Source: G039029935 sp039029935
GTDB taxonomy: Bacteria > Chloroflexota > Anaerolineae > Caldilineales > Caldilineaceae
Assembly (NCBI GenBank): GCA_039029935.1
Contig: JBCCFC010000191.1
Location: 1-14,374, forward strand
Length of the DNA stretch: 14,374 nt
Direction of reading: 5' to 3'
Numbering within the stretch: position 1 is the stretch's first letter; each line of letters opens with the position of its first letter. The notes beneath the pieces were generated by a model. It was not told the origin of the DNA. It saw only the letters and a list, made by a program, of their open reading frames with translations, and made no database searches. The position numbers and the translations under genes are program-made. Below, one piece after another: positions 11,201 through 14,374 of the stretch.

Positions 11201-12250
11201 GTATTATGTGCGTTGGACTATAAAGCATTGTCAGATGAAGAGAAAAGCCGTATCGCCGAAGAAGGCATTCCGCTGACACTACAACTCAGCGATGATGTAC
11301 AAGAGGGGGATGAAATCTCTATTGAGGTCTATCTTGCCGATGAAAACCTCCGGCCGATTGAGTCTGAAGGGGTGTCTACAAGCATTACCAACCAACTTTT
11401 GTGGGGGCTGACATGGGGTGAACAACCATTTATATCAAATCTGGTTGAGCCACAAGAAACCAGCACACCGACACCGACGGCAACACCGACGGCAACACAA
11501 GTCAACCCAGGCATTGCCAGTTCACCAACACCAGAACCAATCCAGCCACCAATCGAAGACATTCTGGATGGCCTGATTGATGAGGCGGTGGCAACGGGTG
11601 AGGATACCTTTGATGCTGAAGATATCTTTGGGCAGGATGTGACACCGGAAGAAATTCGCGATGCGGCTGACAATCTGGACAATGTGTTGCTGGATATCGG
11701 TGCTACAACGTCGCGACCTGGTGAGGTGACAGAAGTGGTCATCAACTTTGGCAACCCGAATCAGACGGTTGAACCGGGTGATGATCAGGATGATGACCCT
11801 GCTGAGGAGAATGGTGATTTGGAGCAGGTGATTCTCTTTATTGTGATTCCGGAAAACACGGTCTTTGAGCGCGATGGCAGTGGGCTTGTGTTCGACCCAA
11901 TTGCGGCGTCATTGATGCAAGACAATCCTGATATGGAATGGCAGCTTGTCGATGGCAGTGGTCCTTGTCCCGATGGTGCGCCTCCGGGAACCGTCTGTGC
12001 CTTACGCTTGGGCACACTCAGCGGCGGCGAAGGGGGTCAAGCTGTTGCCAACCTGCGTGTGGATGAAGACATTGAAAGCGGCACAGCGATCACGCTCAAC
12101 GGTCGCCTCGACGCCGCCAATCTGGAAACAGAGCAGGTCTTCCAAGCCACCGACGCCGCGGTTGTCGATGTCCAAGTGCCAACCGACTTGGATGCGGCTG
12201 ATGAGCCGGAACAGACGTGGTTTGCCTTCCTGCCGATTATTGGGCGATAG
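2291..12250 (+). CDS. Giant secreted multi-domain surface protein with 17 Ig-like repeats
   Basis: This 3319-residue exported protein is probably a surface adhesin or rod. Residues 1-29 form a signal peptide (hydrophobic LRILILSILISVITLA, possible cleavage after SPLYA). Residues 30-260 are an N-terminal module of a type I associate with large secreted proteins. Residues 266-422 are cadherin-like, and 427-536 form a Big-like module. Residues 537-2671 are 17 tandem Ig-like repeats resembling the SWM/Big repeat class. Residues 2672-2784 are a Calx-beta module, and 2785-2883 a Thr-periodic linker. Residues 2884-3050 are a domain I do not recognise. A short Thr-Pro linker lies at 3057-3069, a DUF11-like domain at about 3147-3303, and the tail FLPIIGR at 3313-3319. 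The only four cysteines I find are at 2966/2973 and 3226/3236, two likely disulfides. There is no LPXTG motif, C-terminal membrane helix or type I secretion glycine-rich repeat. The start at 2291 gives a proper signal peptide; ATG 2294 is an equal alternative. Adhesin function is inferred from architecture. Confidence 0.9.
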   Translation: MMKQHLRILILSILISVITLAVEASPLYATLSGGDMAVVEFNKVQNPNAGTFKIVVLADISGGEEVFIGDRGWTGSAFNTSLSGDGRFRWTSPAGGVAAGTVLSFEIPPGSNSVSLVSGSGTVSDVQGWTNTSILSPFTGSGDQILIYQGSDAFPTFIYGLNSGAGTGVPAAGQWQTDNANFVQKSLRPPGISNNNISPFTGLALTGVHGVSDPGFHADFLAYNGITSGTQTELLQAISNPSNWTGDNSTRQTFSGSFSVTSPNTAPSISVNNLTYTEGQNNGNPVQIDATASANDADGDDDWDSGASLVVRITNNAEATDELSVTSNGITLNAPNVEDSGTAFGTIEETSGTTDNDGVVSGDGSLKISLAGTATNARVQALVRAIGYRTTSNTPSSLDRTVTYTLTDKNGGVATDTALITVNPSPDVVSIVRADSNPTNASTVVFTVTFDSSVIGVNTTDFVTTTTGSLTGVTLGAVSGSGTTYTVTVNTGTGDGTLRLDVSDDDSIVSGSAALGGPGAGNGDFTSGESYTIDKTAPSITTVSSTNANGSYKAGDVISITVGFDENVIADTSGGTPTMTLNTGGIAHYVTGSSSMTLTFTYTVGAGEHSSDLNYTAINDLGFNGGTIRDAAGNDANLTLPAVNGSNSLGTIKNIIIDTDAPRITNVDASTSNGRYKAGDLINITVTFSETVTVVSGSNPPTMTLKMSDTNRLAEYVSGSPGTTLTFRYTVQAGDNSTDLNYLSANDLFVNNSTIRDAAGNDANLTLPAIGSGNSLGDNRDIIIDTLAPGVLQVSAENADGRYTVGAAITVTVRFSEVVIVAGGVPTLTLNLMPTNRVASYIGGSGTPTLTLTYTVQAGDTSGDLNYETVNDLGLDGSTIRDQAGNDAVLTLPTPSGSDSLAGNKAIVIDTTAPTVVLVSSPTPNGSYKAGDNISISVQFSEIVAVTGAPTMTLETGASDAIATYRTGTGSNTLIFSFTVAAGQTSADLQYPSLNALGLNGGTIRDLTGNNALLTLPAMGGGNSLADNADIVIDTDAPRISQVSALNADGSYKTGDVITITVRFTEVVNVTGMPTLTVETDGTGGTNGVATYIGGTGTLTMTFAYTVEAGQHSLDLQYLSRNTLGLNGGTIRDVAGNDANLELPGLSSGSSLADNKTIVIDTVVPRVNLVGATNADGLYKAGDVISITVGFTETMIVDTSGGTPTLTLAMSGTNRSASYVTGSNSSTLTFRYTIQAGDNATDLQYATVNSLALNGGTIRDNAHNDAILTLPALGGGSSLADSKNISIDTTAPTVTNVSAVNADGTYGINSVISITVRFSELVTVTGTPTMTLETGSTDRVANYVNGSNSMTLTFTYQVQSGDISSDLAYLHSSTLGLAGGTIQDAAGNDANLTLPTPGTAGSLNANKAIVIDTTSPRVTRVSSPVANGTYPAGSAISVTVVFSKAVVVDTAGGTPAITLETGSTDRDATYVTGSGSFTLTFLYTAQVGDTASDLQYTGADSLALNGGTIQDNFGNDANVTLPFTTSIDSLAGNKAIAIDTSAPSVINVSADNPNGNYTVGAVISVTVGFDEVVNVTGTPTLTIETGATDAIANYATGSGTFTLTFTMTVASGYQTVNLQYAFRHALGLNGGTIRDSVGNDANLTLPALNSDNSLAGNKLIILDTFAPTVSLVGSTNANGSYKAGDVISITVGFNEVVNVTGVPTLTLETGADDGVANYIAGTGTLTLTFAYTVEAGHNSIRLQYVSTDTLGLNGGTIRDAAGNDANLTLPAFMTFRSLMETKNIVIDTTAPGVANVSASNSNGSYKASDIISVTVIFTETVVVDTSGGIPTLTLAMSETNRSASYATGSSSFTLTFTYTVQAGDNTGDLQYAAVDSLALNSGTIRDVAGNDATLMLPALGGGNSLADNKDIIIDTTAPTVTNVSALNADGPYNAGKVISITVQFSEIVTVTGAPTMTMETGTTDRVASYVSGTNSTTLIFVYTVQWGDTASDLQYLNSSTLGLNGGTIQDVAGNDANLTLPTPGATGSLSANKDIVIDTTDPTVINVSSPNADGIYRVNDAISITVGFDEIVIVATNIGAPTMTLDTNDDGAGNGIATYITGTGTPTITLVYTVGAGHLTNDLSYESVNSLLVNGGTTIRDQAGNHANLQLPAIGASGSLSVNKSIQIDGRAPVVVNVTSSTPDGRHGIGTVIPINVVFDNPVIVTGLPQLGLETGSTDSAADYISGSGTITLTFNYTVTEGDISTDLGYTGTTALALNGGTIKDVFSNDAELTLPVSGTVNSLTANKALIIDGVRPTVTRVTALNVDGTYGPGSVISLTIQFSEIVTVTGAPTLTLNTSAAGGSNGIATYHSGANSDTLTFLYTVAVNHSSADLDYLSTSALGLNGGTIRDAANNSANLTLPAPGATGSLGNAKAIVIDGVAPTVSRVAAINADGTYSVGAVITITVEFSENVLVTGTPQLTLETGDNDAVANYAGGTGSNTLLFTFTVRVGDNSSRLQYASTTALVQNGGTIRDAVGNDANLTLPNFMTFNSLMETTNIVLDTTGPTVVNVSATNASGTYATGEVVHVTVQFNENINVIGGTPQLALALDTGIVLVNYTIGSGSDTLTFDYTVAAGQATADLDYAATTALALNGAAITDNIGNDATLTLATPGNAGSLAANKDLFIDGGIPSVTISAVDATAPETSGNMVFKIELSAPSIIHIKVNYKTEDGTAKSAGEEYYKATNGVATIPAGATSTNVLVPITNRADRQGDRYFFLKLSNPQWASFGDNEARGTIIDDNFPTPTPTSTGTSTGTPTPTGTPTPTSTSTSTSTATNTPTSTSTGTNTPTSTSTATSTSTATNTSTSTPTPSATSTSTSTSTSTSTGTPTATATSTPTYTPEVITPPGVDLIWAAIKDEVLSQNLKKGASVTLTNVHIVDGLAPVDIIVTRTKTLYIIDSPYGLFDVPVGVRASSIAQEDRIPCRATSVLCALDYKALSDEEKSRIAEEGIPLTLQLSDDVQEGDEISIEVYLADENLRPIESEGVSTSITNQLLWGLTWGEQPFISNLVEPQETSTPTPTATPTATQVNPGIASSPTPEPIQPPIEDILDGLIDEAVATGEDTFDAEDIFGQDVTPEEIRDAADNLDNVLLDIGATTSRPGEVTEVVINFGNPNQTVEPGDDQDDDPAEENGDLEQVILFIVIPENTVFERDGSGLVFDPIAASLMQDNPDMEWQLVDGSGPCPDGAPPGTVCALRLGTLSGGEGGQAVANLRVDEDIESGTAITLNGRLDAANLETEQVFQATDAAVVDVQVPTDLDAADEPEQTWFAFLPIIGR
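3086..3556 (+). other. Cadherin-like module of the giant protein
   Basis: Residues 266-422 begin with the usual APSISVNNLTYTEG opening and end with VTYTLTDKNGG followed by a short hydrophobic strand. This is the pattern of bacterial cadherin-like repeats found singly or in tandem in large exoproteins. The DNA becomes visibly more GC- and C-rich right at this module's start (about 3062) compared with the N-terminal module, which suggests the modules have different histories. Confidence 0.55.
3899..10303 (+). repeat. Array of 17 in-frame Ig-like domain repeats (372-393 bp each)
   Basis: Repeat starts are 3899, 4271, 4652, 5027, 5399, 5780, 6161, 6533, 6914, 7286, 7658, 8039, 8411, 8804, 9176, 9557 and 9929. 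Lengths in residues are 124, 127, 125, 124, 127, 127, 124, 127, 124, 124, 127, 124, 131, 124, 127, 124 and 125. The consensus opens with AP-T-V--VS--NADG-Y and contains ISITV-FSE, PTLTLETG, TLTF-YTV-AGD, then the hallmark LNGGTIRDxxGNDAxLTLP, and closes with NK-IVIDTT. The units have no cysteine. The Asp in the IDTxAP junctions and the GD/DG/GNDA turns could bind calcium, as in other bacterial Ig-like rods; this is inference. Copies differ widely at synonymous sites, so the array is old and not freshly expanded. Repeats 5, 13 and 15 carry a longer Gly/Asn-rich loop. Confidence 0.93.
5027..8410 (+). repeat. Four-repeat block duplication inside the Ig-like array (repeats 4-7 and 9-12)
   Basis: Repeats 4-7 (5027-6532) match repeats 9-12 (6914-8410) pairwise, five units and about 1.88 kb apart. 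Only repeats 5 and 10 have GTGTL followed by TFAYTVEAG. Repeats 6 and 11 share DTSGG-PTLTLAMS-TNRSASY. Repeats 7 and 12 share GGTIQD-AGNDANLTLPTPG and a near-identical DNA opening. Repeats 4 and 9 share ETGA-DAIA-Y and ALGLNGGTIRD. Rare codon choices match within pairs (for example CTAGGGCT in 5 and 10), which points to DNA-level descent and not only selection. Confidence 0.7.
10304..10642 (+). other. Calx-beta module of the giant protein
   Basis: Residues 2672-2784 run from IPSVTISAVDATAPETSG to ARGTIIDDN. The pattern is typical of Calx-beta domains: PSVTI opening, an early acidic E, VNYKTEDGTAKSAGEEYY in the middle, VPITNRADRQGDRYFFLKLS, and the IIDDN close. Known members bind calcium through the acidic residues of these segments. 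Here it caps the Ig-like array and is followed directly by the linker. Confidence 0.85.
10643..10939 (+). repeat. 99-residue Thr-periodic linker coded by degenerate hexamer repeats
   Basis: Threonine occupies nearly every second position, alternating with Pro, Ser, Gly, Ala or Asn. In DNA this is a degenerate hexamer array in which every other codon is ACN. Segments such as ACCAGTAC and ACATCGAC recur. It is an extended, probably O-glycosylated or protease-resistant spacer between the Calx-beta module and the C-terminal domains. Similar Thr-Pro linkers are frequent in Chloroflexota exoproteins, from memory. A 13-residue version recurs at 11459-11497. Confidence 0.9.
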
Positions 12251-12383
12251 TGGATAGTGAAGAGTGATGAGTGATGAGTGATGAGTGATGAGTGATGAGT
12301 GATGAGTGATGAGTTTGATAGGCATTCGATATTCATCACTCTTCATTCTTCATTCTTCATTCTTCACTATTCACTATTCACTC
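12250..12383. repeat. Long imperfect hairpin of heptamer repeats filling the convergent intergenic gap
   Basis: The left arm has GTGGATAGTGAA at 12250-12261 and then seven perfect copies of GAGTGAT at 12262-12310. The right arm has three TTCATTC copies (12342-12362), two TTCACTA (12363-12376) and one TTCACTC (12377-12383). The inner stem is nine perfect pairs, GAGTGATGA (12304-12312) with TCATCACTC (12333-12341). Successive heptamers then pair at about six of seven positions, counting a G-T wobble. The outer GTGGATAGTGAA pairs with 11 of 12 bases of the right-arm TTCACTATTCAC. The structure runs from the last base of one stop codon to the base before the other. A role as a two-way terminator or mRNA 3'-end stabiliser is inference. 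Confidence 0.85.
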
Positions 12384-12384
12384 T

Positions 12385-13983
12385 TTATCCTGTTGTGATG
12401 AATACGGGGTGTACGGTTACACCCGTGGTGGGGTCTTGATAGGTGATTTCTAGGGATGTGCGTTGTTCATCCGTCATTGTTTCGATGAAGGTAATCAGCC
12501 ATGCTTCGGATAATTGTAGTTCTTGTCCATATCTGGCAGCCTGTTCGAGTGCTTCCTGATGTTTTTGGCGGTTGATAAAACTTTTAATCTCAAGCAGATA
12601 GAGTGACGTGCTATGGTAGATTACAAGGTCGATTTTGCCATTGCCTGTTGGGAATTCTGGCACAACAGAGCCATTGCCATCAAGAAATTGGACGAGATAC
12701 ATATAGAGGTTGAAATGGTAGACTGCTTCGTAGATGTGTTCATCGGTCTTACGACGGGGCGCATTTTTGAGCAGCCATCCACGATTTTTATGGAGATAAT
12801 CCTCATAGAGTCGAATGATATTGGGGATGTGTAAAAAGGTTGGGGTCATTGTGTTGGACAAATCGGTGAAAGGTGCATAGAGCCGTTTTAAGCCAGTAAA
12901 GAGATCGCGAGCAAAATAGTTGAAGAGCCGTTTCTGAACAAAAGGTGAGGGGAATTTGAGATATTGTTGATAGTGTCCCATTTTATCGTGGGTTTCTTCA
13001 TAGTCAACCACACCATTCATGTACAGATAGTTGGTGATAGGGTCGTCATAATGAAAAGATAGTTTTGACCCTGCCTGAAACATCTCCAAGATGGTGGGTT
13101 TATATTTTTCCTGTTTGGCCTTTGAGATAATATTCACAATATTATGGTTGGGCTGCACATTGAGCGCACGTGTGTATACATACTCGAAGTCATTCATTGT
13201 AATGGAGCCATCATAACGATTATGGACTTCGGTCAACATTTCCCCTAGCCAACAGGTAAGACCCGGTTGCCCCTGCATTTCGTCATAAATGCGGTCAACG
13301 ACATCGGGTTCGATACACTGCCCACTTTCGTCTTGATAATCCTGAAATATCTGTGTCACCTCTGCTTGGCTCAGGTTTGGGATGTGGACGCTCCGTTGCA
13401 CGTTGAAGGGTGAGCCTGTGACATTCTCAATCCCAAGGACGCTGCGGACACCGATTAAGGCCAAACCATGTAGTAGATTTTTCTTTTCGCCACTGGGCGT
13501 GCCAACCTCGTTCACACGCGTAAGATACATGGCACGGAATTCATTTGCGAAACGATTGATAAATTCTTCTTGTAGCGCATCAAATTCGTCAATCACAAGA
13601 ATGACAGGTTTGGAGAAATAGGCTGATGTAAACAATGACGAAATCTCTGCCCAGCGCCGAATCATGGGAAACTCTATATCAAACACATCCCGGAGTTGGT
13701 TGACAAAGACTTCCAAGACATATCGTTCCTCTGTATCCGTTTTTGCCGATTGTAAACTGATAATTGCTGTGTCAAAATTTCCCTCTGCTTTGAGTTGTTG
13801 AACAACTTCCAGCATCACCCAGCTTTTTCCCGTCTGGCGTGGTGCCCAGACGGTGATGTAATGACCGCCCTTTGTGGGGTTCTTGCCTAATAGTTGATTT
13901 TGAGCATAGTCAATCAATTCTACTCTTGGTGCATAGTAGTGTAACTCTTTATCAACAGGCCCATAGGATATAAAATTGCGCAT
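12385..13983 (-). CDS. AAA-type ATPase fused to a PD-(D/E)XK nuclease-like domain
   Basis: This 532-residue cytoplasmic protein resembles the bacterial 'AAA-like ATPase' families (AAA_35 / DUF1703-type). Walker A is APRQTGKS at 47-54, with Ala replacing the usual first Gly, a common variant in this group. Walker B is VILVIDEFD at 127-135, with catalytic Asp132-Glu133. IGVRSVLG at 177-184 looks like the sensor-1 strand, and VHIPNLSQAEV (199-209) matches the family's lid region. The C-terminal domain (about 410-530) has Glu419 in a helix, Asp452 in KIDLVIY, and Glu465-x-Lys467 in YLLEIKSF, followed by QAARYGQEL (481-489): the full order of PD-(D/E)XK motifs. An intact nuclease is therefore plausible. 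Start: ATG at 13983 has AGGAG five bases upstream. It is monocistronic here and convergent with the giant gene. Relatives are scattered and often mobile; a defence or DNA-maintenance role is possible but unproven. Confidence 0.85.
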   Translation of the reverse strand: MRNFISYGPVDKELHYYAPRVELIDYAQNQLLGKNPTKGGHYITVWAPRQTGKSWVMLEVVQQLKAEGNFDTAIISLQSAKTDTEERYVLEVFVNQLRDVFDIEFPMIRRWAEISSLFTSAYFSKPVILVIDEFDALQEEFINRFANEFRAMYLTRVNEVGTPSGEKKNLLHGLALIGVRSVLGIENVTGSPFNVQRSVHIPNLSQAEVTQIFQDYQDESGQCIEPDVVDRIYDEMQGQPGLTCWLGEMLTEVHNRYDGSITMNDFEYVYTRALNVQPNHNIVNIISKAKQEKYKPTILEMFQAGSKLSFHYDDPITNYLYMNGVVDYEETHDKMGHYQQYLKFPSPFVQKRLFNYFARDLFTGLKRLYAPFTDLSNTMTPTFLHIPNIIRLYEDYLHKNRGWLLKNAPRRKTDEHIYEAVYHFNLYMYLVQFLDGNGSVVPEFPTGNGKIDLVIYHSTSLYLLEIKSFINRQKHQEALEQAARYGQELQLSEAWLITFIETMTDEQRTSLEITYQDPTTGVTVHPVFITTG

Positions 13984-14030
13984 AATCGCTCCTAATATAC
14001 ATATTTACCCTCAAAAATTATGATAACCAT

Positions 14031-14039
14031 AGTATAGCA
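14031..14039 (-). promoter_or_regulatory. Probable extended -10 promoter of the ATPase-nuclease gene
   Basis: Read on the - strand the bases are TGCTATACT, an extended -10 element (TGn followed by TATACT). It lies 47 bases before the start codon, leaving a leader of about 40 bases that carries the AGGAG site. No clear -35 is seen, which is normal for extended -10 promoters. Confidence 0.45.
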
Positions 14040-14090
14040 TAACGCGGGGAAACGTGCATTTGTTCTTGAAGAGGAAAGTCAAACCAGTAT

Positions 14091-14278
14091 CACAGATTGA
14101 TTATCTGTGACGCAGGTAGCCAACCTGCGATACAGGAACATAGATTGATTCTCTGTGATGCAGGTAGCCTGCGATACAGGAACACAGATTGATTCTCTGT
14201 GATGCAGGTAGCCTACCTGCGATACAGTAACATAGATTGATTCTCTGTGACGCAGGTAGCCAACCTGCGATACTGTAA
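14091..14278. repeat. Four tandem copies of a 48-bp unit, each with two dyads
   Basis: Copies are at 14091-14138, 14139-14182 (44 bp, four bases lost), 14183-14230 and 14231-14278. Each unit has a first stem CACAGA/TCTGTG (CATAGA in copies 2 and 4, keeping a wobble) with a seven-base loop. A second stem, CGCAGGT/ACCTGCG with loop AGCCA in copies 1 and 4, shrinks to GCAGG/CCTGC in copy 2 and becomes GCAGGTA/TACCTGC in copy 3. Between units is the spacer GATACAGGAA or GATACAGTAA. Pairing survives the sequence changes, so the dyads appear to be the conserved part. It may be a REP-like palindromic element or a structured RNA. Confidence 0.88.
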
Positions 14279-14374
14279 AAGGACATTTGATACAGTGAGT
14301 CAAAAAGTAAAAATGAAAAACAGTAAATAAAAATCTTAGAGGATGAGCCTCGTGGAGTGAAGGCGTGTAGAGAA

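Larger units (their letters stand above)
13984..14374. other. Gene-free region upstream of the ATPase-nuclease gene
   Basis: This stretch holds the ATPase promoter and leader (13984-14039), about 50 bases without visible features, the 48-bp repeat array (14091-14278) and a final AT-rich 96 bases with nothing I can assign. CTGTA at 14274-14278 and TACAG at 14291-14295 form a small dyad just after the array. Open frames across the array come from its period being a multiple of three and are not credible genes. Confidence 0.6.

Noticed and set aside
12385..13983. Transposase or insertion sequence at the right end
   Set aside because: The gene's motifs are those of an ATPase plus a PD-(D/E)XK nuclease. 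No terminal inverted repeats or target-site duplications bracket it.
14091..14278. CRISPR array
   Set aside because: The 48-bp units are conserved over their full length, with no unique spacers, and there are no cas genes. It is a plain tandem repeat.
14079..14303. Small - strand protein of 74 codons across the 48-bp array
   Set aside because: Several frames are open because the unit length is a multiple of three. There is no ribosome binding site, and the second copy's 44-bp length breaks the peptide period. The dyads explain the conservation better.

Overview
The window most likely comes from a Chloroflexota bacterium of the Anaerolineae/Caldilineae type. This rests on one very large secreted protein that has long Thr-Pro/Ser-Thr linkers and ends in a short hydrophobic tail (FLPIIGR). 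From memory, that combination is common in secreted proteins of this phylum. No rRNA or tRNA is present to confirm it, so the assignment is an inference.

Layout on the + strand: two tandem paralogous tail-collar (microcystin-dependent, MdpB-like) proteins at 342-887 and 1108-1659, each with its own strong Shine-Dalgarno site. A strong GC-rich hairpin at 1746-1782 follows them, then about 0.5 kb without a gene. The window is dominated by a 3319-residue exported protein (2291-12250). In order, it has a signal peptide, an N-terminal module, a cadherin-like module, a first Big-like module, 17 tandem Ig-like repeats of 124-131 residues, a Calx-beta module, a 99-residue linker with Thr at almost every second position, an unassigned domain, a short second Thr-Pro linker, a DUF11-like domain and the FLPIIGR tail. 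It looks like a cell-surface rod or adhesin.

Convergent to it, on the - strand, is a stand-alone AAA-type ATPase fused to a PD-(D/E)XK nuclease-like domain (12385-13983). The gap between the two stop codons is almost exactly one long imperfect hairpin built from heptamer tandem repeats. Upstream of the ATPase gene, at 14091-14278, lies a four-copy array of a 48-bp unit, each unit containing two small dyads.

The tail-collar pair and the giant protein could together form surface appendages, but only their adjacency supports this. The ATPase-nuclease appears functionally separate. The points most worth a second look are the stop-to-stop heptamer hairpin, the double-dyad 48-bp array, the block-duplication history inside the giant gene, and the absence from both collar paralogs of the histidines usual in this family. 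I found no complete, clearly new multi-gene system.
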